Positions 12,288 through 24,200 of a stretch of 64,000 nt of DNA are shown here, piece after piece. Made by a program: the position numbers and the translations under genes. Every line of letters starts with the position of its first letter. Positions within the stretch are counted from its first letter, which is position 1. The notes under the pieces are model-generated. The model had not been told where the DNA came from, searched no databases, and saw only the letters and a list, made by a program, of their open reading frames with translations. The DNA is taken from assembly GCF_020497125.1 (NCBI RefSeq), contig NC_059082.1:64124948-64188947 (forward strand), given 5' to 3'. Source of the stretch: Mauremys mutica. Lineage: Eukaryota; Chordata; Testudines; Geoemydidae.

Positions 12288-14382
12288 ACCACCCACCCTC
12301 ATTGGCAGTTATGAATCACTTTGAGCACCTCAGCTCATTTCAAGTGCAAGGCACACTTCAACCCAGCCTTTGCTAATATAACACAACACAGTATGCACAT
12401 GTTGAATAAAATCCCCTACAGTTTCCCACTTGCACCCAACCACTGGGCTTTGTAAATGGCTGTGCCCCCATATATTCAAGTGTGTGGACACTGGCAGGCT
12501 TTTAATTCCTGTTTTACTAATAAGGCTCCCTTTCCAAGCATCAGTGCATTCTGAACACCATTATTCTGTGGAGGGAGAGCAACACACTAGTAGCACATTG
12601 CCTTTCCCTAATCATCCTTTCCTGATGCTGACATCATGCACATTCCCCTTCGTAGTGCCAATCCATCACTTGGTCAGCATTGTGCAATGCAGTGAACTCC
12701 TCAGAAACATATCACCTTAGTGACACCACCTGGTCTTATGCAGGAAGAGCTCTATGTCTCTCATAGCAGAGAAAGATCTGCTATGCTGACCACTAAAAAT
12801 ATTCTGAAGGAAAAAAGAATAAACCTTTCCCATTAAGGGGGCAATCTGAGAGGAGACTTCAGAAACTTCCTCACTAGGCTTTATCCTAACCTGTCTTGCA
12901 ATTAATTGTTTGGTTTTTTTTAAACAACAGGAAATGAATTTTTAACAGCATAAGATGGGTGATTTAAAACAGTGAGTGTTTTAAACACAATTATCCCAGT
13001 GTTTTCCCAGGTGGTCAAAAATAGACATTTTTCAAGTCTGGTCTTTTAAGATAAAGAAATAGGGAAAACTGAGCCCTGTTGTAAGATAATGTAACTTCAG
13101 TGATGTCAGTAGAAGTGCTCTGTTTTACAGCAGGGCTGACTGTAACTCATTGTCCCCATCCTATACACTGTGGGAGATCTATGCAGAGAGCGGGAACAGA
13201 GTATCAGGGCTGACATCTGCCACAATGATGGGAAAAGTGCATTGCTCTTTTTACAAAAGACTAGAACATTGTAAAAAAAATAGCTTGTTAGTAGTTTAGC
13301 TTTGTGGAGGTGAAGACAGATTAGACATTTTTCATAACTGACTTAAAATAGTCAAGCATCAGTATTTTAATGGATAAGCAATTGACAAGTTTGTGCCTAT
13401 AAAAAGAATCACTAAAAATAGACACATCTGTCAGCAGGTTTGACAGTCTATCAACCTAAAGGGTATGAAGGATATAGCCAAGAAAATGTCTTCATAAACC
13501 AATCTCATGTCATACAACAGTAAACAAGGGACCCACTCAACTTGATTTTCTCAAATTGATTTTCTTCCTCCCTTACAAACCAAAACATCTGTTGACATTG
13601 TCTAGTTTTATTATATAACTTTGTTATTATATAATGTTCTGCTGACCTACTCACAGGGATGTACTCTGATATTATAGCTGACAGGCACTGAAACGTACAG
13701 TAATTCAAGTTATTCTTCTTCCAGAAGAATAAGTATTTCATGGCAGTGTTGCCCCTCTTGGATTTATGGCAATGGACTTTTTATTGAAATATCCTATGCC
13801 AAGGAGTGCACAGACCTGTAGGTCTGAGATTAATTCAGACACTTTTCCCTGACAACTCATTAAAACTGAAGCATATGCAGATTTTCTTTACATCAGTTCT
13901 TATTCACTATGATTATTAGGCTTACAACTGTAAGTTTCTTGAACTGACAGTTACCACTGTTCATCCGAGTATCCAGGGGTAATGGGCTAGTTATGTCAAC
14001 CACCAGCAATGAACCCTAGCTGAGAGGCACCTACAGAGATGAAGAAAAACTGGCCTGAGCATGCTCAGGTTTTTATTCTGCACGTAGGAGGAGGGAGCTG
14101 CTAATCCTTCTGCTGGAGCAGAGGCCTTCCAGGAAGACTCAGACTAACCAGCAGAATGCTGGTTGTGTGCACAGGAGAGCACATAGGTATGCACTTACAC
14201 GGCCATTGCAATTCAAGATTTCGGAACCATGTTGTAAAGATCATTACAGTAATAACTGAAGGTAAAACAAAGATTTTACTGGTGGGCTAATGCGCAGAAC
14301 AGAGTTCATTTAAATATAAAAAGAGAATTCACCACCGAACGCTTACAATGCTGACAGAGACAGAACCACTGTTCTGAGATAA

Positions 14383-14464
14383 TGGCCCAAATTCATGCCC
14401 ACTGCAACTCCATTGACTGCAATTTCAAACATCAACTGGAGTTGCACTAGGATGAATTGGGCCA
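14383..14464. mobile_element. Palindromic MITE
   Basis: TGGCCCAAATTCATGCCC at the left pairs with GGATGAATTGGGCCA at the right. Inner blocks GCAACTCCATTGA and CAACTGGAGTTGC are also inverted. The layout is that of short foldback MITEs. Confidence 0.55.
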
Positions 14465-15454
14465 ATACCAATAGATTCACTAACTCAGATGCTGCTGACG
14501 TTTGAAGAAACCGACTGCCAACTCCCAGGGAAAGGAAAAGGACATTGGATCATTGGACAGTGTTTTAGGACATCATCAAAACTCTGGAGGGAACCTCTTA
14601 AGGAGAGCCCCACCAGATGGACAGCAGCCAAGTCCCACAAGGGTAATCTTATTGCCTAGGTATTGAGGGGCTAATGTACTCCTATCATATATTTGCTCTG
14701 TACCTTTCTGCCCTTGCCATCAAATAAAATGGGAAGCAAAAATAAGCAACAGTTACCCAATAAGGATTAAGGAAGCTATACTGGGTTTCCAAAGAATATA
14801 GATTTCTACATTCCAATGGCAGAGAAGATAGAAAATATAGCTGAGGTTTTGTGAAGTGCCTTGTGACTTTGGGTGCCCAACTGTAGATTAGTTTAAATGG
14901 TCTCACTTGCAGAAGGAGGCACTTTCTGAAAGTCTACCCCTGTAAGGCAGCTCAGGTTGAGCACCCAAAAATCATTAGTCACTTTTGAAAAACCTGCAGT
15001 AAGAGCAGTTACTTAAAGTTTATTGAAGATTAAAAACCAATACACATTTGTCTTTAAGTTCTATGCACTATTTAAAGTCCAATTTTGCAGAGCAGTTTCT
15101 GAATTTTTGGAGCTTTTATATTTCAGAAGCATTCATTTTTTAACTGATTAATGGTCAGTCTAATATTTAAATTATTTATGCTTCATTCTTCATAAAACTG
15201 GCAAATTGCCATTCCCTCCCACTCCAATTAATGACATTGCTGAACAGGCAAAGGCTGCATTGTATTCCTCAGCACAATCAGCATACATGCTTAACATTCA
15301 AATCCTAAACACAAAAATTTACAGTAGATATAATTACTAACTGACCTTATGAAGGTTTCTCTTAACCCTATGATCCATGAGAAAAACATATGCTCTACTA
15401 AACAGTAATTGGTTATCCCCGGATATGGATGGGAAGGAAAGATGTTGCAGTGAG

Positions 15455-15537
15455 GGTTACACTAGCCTTTTATTCTGGGAGAAAGGTCTATGCCAAATTT
15501 AAAATTCTTTCTCCCAAAATAAAAGGCTAATGTAACC
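15455..15537. repeat. 31-bp-arm hairpin
   Basis: The left arm starts GGTTACACTAGCC and ends GGGAGAAAG (15455-15485). The right arm is its reverse complement with two mismatches (15507-15537), around a loop of about 21 bases. It could be a tiny MITE or a transcribed hairpin; nothing in the flanks decides. Confidence 0.7.
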
Positions 15538-16388
15538 GCCACTGGTTTCCTGGTCTCACCCATTTCCTAGTTATTTGTTCATATCACACAATATGTCATA
15601 GAAAAATTTGCCAGTTTGGCCCAGGACCAGACTGGAAGATTGATGCAGGTGCATCTGCAAAGCCATCTGTTTCCAATGTCCCCTCTGCTCTGTCTGGCTG
15701 TAGCCACAGCTGTACATTATTTAACCTTCATGAACATTAAGACCAAGTCAAGGTATTTTGTATGCTGTGCATGCAAAAAGATAGAAAAATGTTTCCAAAG
15801 AATACACTATAACCACAGCATTCTACTGGCAGAGTTAATAATCATGGTACAAGGTGGCAGAATTTCATTGACTGACCTACCCAGTTCAGTTAGCAGGTGT
15901 TAAGACCCTGCATAAAGCTGGTGAAGTTTCACTGACTATGACATCTGGAGCTTGTTAATTAAATCCTGGTAAATTATCACTATATCTTGCTGATAGACTA
16001 GTGGAGAAATCACTTTTAAAGTAATTGGGCTAGAGGAAAGTTTCTTTCAGTGGTATCCATTAAAATTGTTTTCTTAGGTGACCGATTTATTCTATCAACA
16101 GAATTTATCTTCCAAATCCAGTTCAACACTTTATCTATTGAACGCAACCATTAGATTCTTTTATAATGGATGGAAAGTATGCATACAGTGAAACTGCTTT
16201 AGCTGTCCTTAAATCAAGCAACAGAAAGATAGATGGCTCTGTTCTAATTCAGGGCAAATTTCAAGCTGAGAAATCCAAGATGGCACATTGCAATAGCCTC
16301 CTGTTATGGTCCCACCTAGTAGATAAGAGTTTACATCTGGAAAGCTTTAATATCCTCATGACTATAGAGTCACCCTATATCCTGTGCT

Positions 16389-17086
16389 GGGAGGGGAGAA
16401 AAATCCCTGCTCTGTGCTGGCTCAGCAGGGCCAGTGAGTGTGGCGGGGGGGCAGGAAGTGGGGAGTGGGTATTTGGGGGCTATCTGGGGGGTGCTGGGCT
16501 GTGAGGGGGCAGGGGACACTGGGCAGTAGGGGAGGTTTGTTTTGGGGTGCTAGGCAGTGTGGAGGTCTGTTGCGGGGGCACTGGGTAGTGGGGGAGATCT
16601 GTGTGTGTTAGGGTGCTTGGCAGTGTGGGGTCTATATGGGGGTCTGCGTAGTTGTGGTGGTGGGGCTGTGAGGAAAAGCACTGGGTAGTGGGGGAGATCT
16701 GTGTGTGTTGGGGCGCTAGTGGGACGTCTTCATGGGGCACTGGGCAAGTGTGGTGCTGTGCATTTGTGAGGAAGATCGGGGGGGCGCTGGGCATGGCAGG
16801 TACAGGGGGCACTGGGCATAGGGAATCAGGGAGGTGTTGGATGGGGAGCTGCGTGGCGTGGCACAGTTCCACCCCCAAGGGGAAGGAGCATGCTGGCAGC
16901 ACAGGGTCGGGTGGGTGCTGTGTGTCTAGCACTGGGCTGGGCGGAGCAGGGCCGCCCCTGCCATACCATGCGCCTGGCCTGTCCCTCACTCTGGGGACCG
17001 ACCTCTCCACGCCATGCTCCATTGCCCCAATGGGGGCCCATAAATATGTTTGGTGCCAGGCTCACAAAAGGTTAATCCGGCCACTG
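16389..17086 (-). mobile_element. GC-rich hAT-type element, truncated copy
   Basis: Read on the minus strand it starts CAGTGGCCGGATTAACC and continues through a segment with the same order of blocks as 28013-28949 (TTAACCTTTTGTG, the AAACATATTT region, a CCCCAGAGTGAGGG block, and C-rich repeats). The far end is truncated or diverged and its limit is approximate. Internal degenerate G-rich tandem repeats (GCACTGGGTAGTGGGGGAG units, 16505-16720) create spurious long frames on both strands. Confidence 0.6.
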
Positions 17087-19691
17087 TATTTGACCCTCTG
17101 CCTTCTCCAGGTGAACTTTTCTTCACCTGAGTTTAAAATGTTACACTGCAGTTGATCATAGTACTGAAATCCTAAAAATCTTTCTGCCATCAGGTTAACC
17201 CAACTGGGGCTGACTAAAAAGGATACAACATGTATTGAAGGACCAAGAAAGTATAAAGGGTCCCAGGTCTGCTTATCAGAAAAGTAGGTTTTTTAATTAG
17301 AAAATAATGTTTTTCCTATAAGTGCTGTTACTTCCAGGTGTGCTTCATACCTGAGTAAAACAGCACTGGCTAGAGGCACTCATTTGTGAAACTTAACATG
17401 GATATTTAATGTAGCTCAGCCTTTTCCAGTGTATAAGAAAGCAGAAAGGTAAAGCTCAGAAATCAAGTTCCCACAAAAAGCAATAATTTGTTTTTAATGC
17501 AAGTAAAACTGCTTACGCTGCACTCCAGAAAGAGGCTTGGCAGTGCTTCTATATCACACAATGGACATTTCATTAAACAAAGGACATTTCATTACAGGAA
17601 AGACTATTCGTAAATGGCAAGCGTGGTGAGCTCTGCAGCAGGACTGAAATTTCACAGACCTGGATCCAAAGAGACTCAGAACCCACATCCGCAGGAATAA
17701 GGATGTCTCATAAGTTAAGCATATACAGGAGAAAAATTCTTCAAACTCTCAGAATTCAAAAGAACTAAGGAGAATTAACTTTGTCTTCTGTCACAACTAT
17801 GTCAGTTCCTAAAGTCCTTTCTAAATAGGGTATTCCTACAAGCTAAATAGATTTTCTATAAGGCACAGAGATTCAAAGTTGAAATTTAGTTCATGTTGGA
17901 CTAAGGACATTAAGGCATCTGTAAGAAACTGCAGACACATTATAAATAGCTTTAGAATATGAGAAGTTATGTAGTGCTATTAGTACTCATACAATTAATA
18001 AATACCCATAATTACCTCAAGTCAAGCATACTTATTGAGAGGTTATTTATAGAGATGTGCTGCTGTTAACAGAATGTACGCTACAGATCTTGCCTCCATC
18101 TCTAGATAACAGTAAATGTGTATCACATAACTTTATGCCATATCATGGAGGCATGAAGTAGCACACTGCAAACCAAGGTACTTCCTAAGCTTTATCACTC
18201 ACTTTGAATGGCTGCATTGTATCTTCTTTAAAAGAAACACTGCACTAAATATATTCCACATAATTATGATCAGAAAGCTCTCTAGACATACATCTTATGT
18301 TCCTGGCACATGCATGTCATTAAGTTCCAGCCCCAGTCATAATTAAATAGACAGCAGGTAGAACCTCTGTCTAATTTTGCAAAGCATCTAACCCTATAGA
18401 ATCTTCCTAAAACAGTCTAGCAATTCATTGCCATTCGCAGAAATAGCAGGGATGAAAACTAGGCCATAGTGAAATCTGGATTTCACCTGAAGTGTGTAAT
18501 GCTGCAGGATTTACTCTGCAAAAAGATGCATCTTACAATAGTGTGCACACAAACCCAGTCAATTAAGCTGGTGTATACGTATCCTCACCACTTTCAGAGA
18601 AACCACACCACTTTTTACCTATAATGCACTTGAACTTGGATGTACAAGGTTCATTTTAGCTAGACTGCCTCCATAATTATTCAGTGCATAATTATTTTCT
18701 AACTCTTACATAGGCTTCTCTCTCTTTTGTGTCTGTGCCCTTGCAATCTATCAGAATGCAGCCATGTCTTTCTCAAACAATGTTAGCTTTTCATTGCGCA
18801 TTTTTTGCCTACAAGCAGCCATGCCTCAAGAGAAAAATCAGAGAAGAAAGACTATGTATAACAAGGTGGCCAGGATTTTAGTCCTATTTAAACTCATAAA
18901 ATAAAGAGATTATGTATCTAATCTCACTGAAATCTATGCGTTCTTGATTAGCTTTTCCACCATCTTACCAAATATAACATGAATCTCTCCTGTTTGTCCC
19001 ATATCAGGTAACTGTAAAATATTTATCATAACACCTGGAAAAATCACTATGATTGTTTCTAATTTATTGATGTAACCCGTATTTAAGAATTTTAGTGATG
19101 ACAGAAGGAATGGATGCTAATTTCAGATACCTGTGGCAATAAGTATCTAAACCCTAGCTCAGATTTTAGAGTAGCTAATTCTCTTATTCAATATCCTTAA
19201 AGGGAAAATGTATATTTATTCAGTGAAATGTAACCAAGGACCCTCAATGCCATTAACAGTGTCTGTGCACTTTTTATCCTCAGGTGTCGCACCAAGCTGT
19301 GTAAGTGACATGGCTTAGTTGGTTGCTAACAAATATGAATGATAAACATTGATTAAGATTCTGCACTACCATCTCTTGTAATGCCATGCACAGAAAGGTG
19401 AGATTATAACATCATTGCCAAGCTAACCTTTGTCTTATCAAGAGTCTTATCATCAGTCTCTGCTGGAAAAATCAAACCTTCAATTTCTGCTATTTAAATA
19501 AATCAGTTCTCTTTGGATCCTAATCAGATTGTCTTCAAACAGGATTGTCCCTTGATGCCCCTTGCTGGCATTGTTGAGTGTTTGAACGAGACAAAATCCA
19601 TGCATTATGATCTTGTCATGCAATCAAGAGGGCTCTGGCAGCAAGCAACAAGTGTTTTGTCTTAGGTGTTATACTCAGACATCAGAACCAT
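17087..19691. other. Unannotated unique stretch
   Basis: AT-rich, with no identifiable repeat or gene. Parts such as 18180-18370 look like single-copy DNA and could include conserved non-coding sequence, but that cannot be judged from one genome. Confidence 0.45.
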
Positions 19692-21233
19692 GCTCCATGA
19701 CTCACACAAGTCCCAATCCCAGTTCCATCCCCTAAGTGTCTAGTTGATAATAAAAAATACTTTTCTGTTAATTACTGTATCCGTCATGTTCTTTTAGAGG
19801 AGACTGTGTTTGAAGGGGGGGAAGGGGGTTGGTAATTTGACAGGACAATCACCTTTACCAGGGTACAGACATGGGGGCAGGATCAGCAGCAGGTCACACA
19901 CACACTGCAGTCAGTACGCACCCTGGTCGGTATGGGAGGTGGTTTGCAGGTTCTGTGTGGGTGGGGGGGTACGTGACTTTGTAGCGGGGGAGGAGGGTTA
20001 CAGATCTCATGCAACGGTCCCTGTCCTGGACCACAGAGCCACGCAGCAGAGGAATCTGTATCCGTCCTCCCCCGCCAAAAGGCCACATAGCCCACGCACA
20101 CAGAGTCCCAAAAAGGAGGGATGGCAGGCTCCGTTGAAACATCCAGTCCGGCACTGCAGACCGCTCTGGGAGCAGGAGCCTGTCATTCCTCGAGTTTACA
20201 GGCGGTCTTTACATCACTGCACACCCTACCCAGCACAGTCCGTGTCCCAGTTTCAACCCTGTAACGCAAAGTCATCAATAAAGAAACCTTTGTAAAGTTA
20301 CAGTGGAACATGTATTTTATTTTTAAACGTGTGTTGGAAGTTGGGGAAGCGGGGTGGGCGGGGTATGTAACTGCAGAGGCTAGTCAACAGTCACTTGGTA
20401 AAGAAACAGGGGCAGCTTCAGCTTCTCTGTAAAGAAACTGAACAGTCACAGATCACGCTGCTCACTGCTCGCTGGTACTTGAAGAGTTCCTTGTCGCTGT
20501 GCAAGGCGCCTGCATAGGGCTTCACGAGCCAGGGCATTAGCGGGTAGGCTGGGTCCCCGACGATCACTATAGGCATCTGCACATCCCCAAGACTTATTTT
20601 GTGGTCCTGGAAGAAACTACCTTCCTGCAGGCATCTAAACAGACCAGAGTTCCTGAAAACACGCACGTCATGAACTTTGCCTGGCCACCCGACGTTGATG
20701 TTGGTAAAATGTCCCTCATGGTCCACCAGTGCTCGCAGCACCATTGAAAAGTAGCCCTATTTCTCAGCAGCTGACTGTGGAAGAGGTGGACGATAAGGTG
20801 CGAGGAGTTGACAACGGCCATAACTGCAGCAGGATCCGTGCTCAAAGTGCTGTGGCGCCCATGCTGTCACTGAGCAGAAAAGTGCACGAACAGATTGCCC
20901 GCAGGCGCTTTCAGGGAGGGAGGGAGGGAGGGAGGGAGGGCGTGATTGACGGTTCAATGATGACAGTTACCCAAAACCACCCTTGACACATTTTTCCCCC
21001 CAGCATGCATTGGGGGGAAATCCCAGGATTCCAATGGGCAGCGGGGAGTGCGGGAACTGTGGGATAGCTTCCCACAGTGCACCGCTTCCAAAGTCGACAC
21101 TGGCCCCGTTACTGTGGACTCACACAGTCGAACTAGTGTATTTAGTGTGGATACACAACTTCGACTTCATAAGGTCGATTCCACAAATTCGAATTAAGTT
21201 GATTCGAAATAGTCTTGTAGTGTAGACGTACCC
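19692..21233. mobile_element. Deleted PIF/Harbinger transposon (third copy)
   Basis: Colinear with the right part of the complete element at 48596-53425. It starts near the equivalent of 50905, runs through the inter-gene spacer (ACCAGGGTACAGAC, CACTGCAGTCAGTA), keeps two pieces of the transposase gene, and ends with TAGTGTAGACGTACCC. The right terminal repeat variant GGGTACGTCTACACTA differs from the GGCC type of the complete copy but matches the MITE at 2671. The left terminal repeat and the Myb gene are missing, so no target duplication can be tested. A GGGA tandem run sits at about 20915-20940. Confidence 0.85.
20418..20845 (-). pseudogene. Harbinger transposase relic
   Basis: Two fragments of the DDE nuclease remain. 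The piece at 20753-20845 begins MSTDPAAVMAVVNSSHLIVH and corresponds to residues 37-69 of the intact 463-residue frame at 51765-53156. The piece at about 20455-20744 corresponds to residues 271-360 and keeps HDVRVFRNS and GDPAYPL. About 600 bp between them, with the first catalytic aspartate (IDGTHI), is deleted. The C-terminal VECAFGRLKGRW block with the catalytic glutamate is also gone. It cannot encode an active nuclease. The deletion joins ...AGCCCTAT to TTCTCAGCAG.... A likely use of the piece is only as a passive non-autonomous element. Confidence 0.85.
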
Positions 21234-24200
21234 TGAGAGTCATCAGCATAGAGAAATAGTTGAATTTGTGTTTACACAAGAGATCACTGGAATGCCCCCA
21301 TCATACCTGTTCCCCCCCAACCATATACTCTGTGCCAGATGGAAGGTGTCAAAAAAGCACTACACCACTCACTCAGAAACCTCCCTGCATGGGAGAATCC
21401 CTCCACAGGCTAGCTAACCCAGATTAAAGACAGCTTTGTACCAGCGGAGTGACAAGAAACTACCCTAATGCAGAGGGAAGGATCTGACCCCTAATCTGGA
21501 AGTATCCCTATTTATAGCTTAATGAAGCCTAATGGGACTTTCCCCCTCTTTTCTCTCCATTGTTTTAATTGTACACAGTTTCAACCTCTCTTTTAGTTCT
21601 TTTTTCACATCTGTCTTGAGGGCCAAAATACCTGTTTGTGTTCAGATATGGGTTGTATAACTCGAGCAACTTTTTTCCCTTTCTTGTAATAGGAAGAAAA
21701 CATAAGTCTTACAATTGCTTAGATTTTTTATTTCTATAATATGTCATTAAAAGAAAATTCAGATTTCCCTGAACTCTTTCTACTCTCTTTAGGACATTTA
21801 TGTGCCACAAGATTCACTCAGCTTCTTAGCCCTATAGCTAACAGAACATGATAAAGGCTTGCTAGTTCTTCTTGATACAGTATGATGGTAGCAAAGATGG
21901 ATGGTTTGTAAAGATAGCATGGACTGTAATGAATGAGGTTTGCAAATACATCAGCATTTTGAATTCTGTTTGTTTCACATACTGTATTCAACATCCACTC
22001 CTGAGAAGGTAAATCAGACTATTGAGGAAAACTATTGAGGTTCTTGTTTTTATACATTTTCAGTAAAATAAGATTACACCAAGATTATGAGCTCCTCAAG
22101 GCAGGGATCATGCTTTCTGCTTGGAAAATGTGCAACTGAAATTAAAACCAACAAAAATAATATTTTCTCAAGTTGCTGTCTCAGAAAATTTCTTTGTTTT
22201 GTTCTGCTTCTCCCTGTTCTAGTTAGTGCTTTAATTCAGCATCTCCTCTGTTATATACCTTACTATATGCTACATTCTCCCACAGCAGCTGCCTGTCTCC
22301 AGAAGCCTTGTTAGCATGTCTGCTGCATGTTTAATTTTGTCAAATCTTTTTATAAGATGTCATGAGTATGCAGTACAGTGTGCAATTATGGACTCATTAG
22401 GCTTCAAAAAGCTAGTAATTCATTACAAACGACAGTTACTGCAATTGCTATCTTGACAGATGCTTCTTTGTTTTATTCTAGTCTAACCCTTTAATTGCTG
22501 ATATAAAAAGATACCCAAGTTAATAATGCACCAATGACCTCAGTGGGGGAGGGAGACAGAAAGAGAGAAAATGAGAATCAGTTTTCTTCCCTTTCATGGA
22601 ACAGAGATCAAAATTGGAATCTTGGCTAAACATTAGCTGAGTTGTGTATGTATTTTATCTGCAAATATTAGACTTTTTATATTGCCTCACCCCGCTTCCC
22701 ATCTTCCACTTCAATGTATAATAAACTAAAGCTGACTACAGTACATAAAAGTAGTAACCATGCACATACATTATCAAGCACAGGCAAAGCAGCTCAAGAC
22801 CTTTACCTTCAAAAGCACAGGACATTTTCATTACAGCTTCACAACAGGATGTCATCTGATTTTGAGATGCTGCTTCAGTGACTTATTTACCAATTTTAGT
22901 AAAACTGGGAATAGTGGCCACACCTATCTGCAACAGAGATTGCAGAGGTTTTATTCATTTATTTATTGTTCCACCAAACCTTCAGTATTGGGCGGTGGGC
23001 TCCTTCTTTACTATCTTCAGCCTCAAAAGCCAGTCCAGAAGTACACAGACAACTGCAGTTTCCTTTAACGTACATACTGTCTCAGCTGCAGCCTCAGTGC
23101 TTTCTGTCTGAGAGGACAGGAGAGCAGCTTCCACAATCAGGAGCACTGTTGACAGTTTCAGAGTGAATGCAAGTCATCCCTATCTCTGGCTCTCAAGACC
23201 TTCATCCTAGACACTTGCTTGCATGGTCCCATAGAATTACAGCTGCCTCATTGGGTCATAAATGGTCTCTTACATAGCTGAGCACAAACCTGTCAGAATC
23301 TTAAATAGACCCCTACGTGTGCCAGATTCTCTGTGGCCAGTCCTGCTAAGGGGTACGTCTGCTGCATTCTGCACAGCCTGGAGTAGGTGTTGCCTCTACT
23401 TTCAATTTCAGATACAGTGAGTTACACTAGTCCACTATGGAATTGATGAAAGACCAGATCACTATGGCCCGAAGGAAAAGGCATAATTTCCCAGCAAGCC
23501 AGAGGAAGAAGAATTTGTTTCTCACTACGGCTGCTACCAAGATTATTGATGGATCTGGTAGGATCCTGAGGCTTTGCACCTCCCTTAATGAACTGTGGAC
23601 AGATACTAATTCTTTGGTTCCAAAAGTATGACTCAAATTAGCCAGTGATTGAAGAGGAAGAAGGCCTGTACTATGATTAGGTCCTCAGTTGTTAAAGCAT
23701 TTTTAGATATTCTGTTGCAGAGGATGTCCATTGATGTTCAGTGCTACCATCTATTCATACCCATCTGTACAAACTTTTCTGTTTTCAAGCCTCATTTTAA
23801 TTTTTTATTAGGCATTCTGTTAAAAGAAGCTGCAACTTGCTGTAAAGCTCCACTTCATTTTTGGCATCCTCAGCAAGATTCAGGACGTGTCTGAATTAAA
23901 AGTGAGGCTAATTCAACTAATCGAAGAATGACACAGCCAGAGAAATTAGTACAGCCGAGTGCTAAGTATAAAATAAAAAAAAATACCCACCACAGACTAA
24001 CTGAAACAAATGGCACAAAGGCTGTGTTTAGGGAGACAGACAAGGGTGGGGGTGGAAGCTGAATTCGGTAGGGATGTAATGATACTGAGGCAGTGAGATA
24101 AGAAAAGAGAGTCTGCCTTTGAAATAACAGGATAAAAGAAGGTGCCAAGGATCAGGATCACATTCTCCTATTAAGATCAAAGCCATGCAAGATCAGTGGC

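Larger units (their letters stand above)
10651..16388. other. Long mostly unique stretch
   Basis: About 5.7 kb with no recognised gene. It holds a MIR-like fragment (12160-12287), a short palindromic MITE (14383-14464) and a near-perfect hairpin (15455-15537). Open frames of up to about 110 codons have no family signature and no convincing splice context. Confidence 0.5.

Noticed and set aside
16480..17155. Opposing 167- and 180-codon frames
   Set aside because: Caused by degenerate G-rich tandem repeats of a hAT element; low-complexity protein in both directions.
19810..20295. 161-codon frame in the Harbinger relic
   Set aside because: Lies in the non-coding spacer. The equivalent stretch in the complete element (51030-51620) does not keep the frame.
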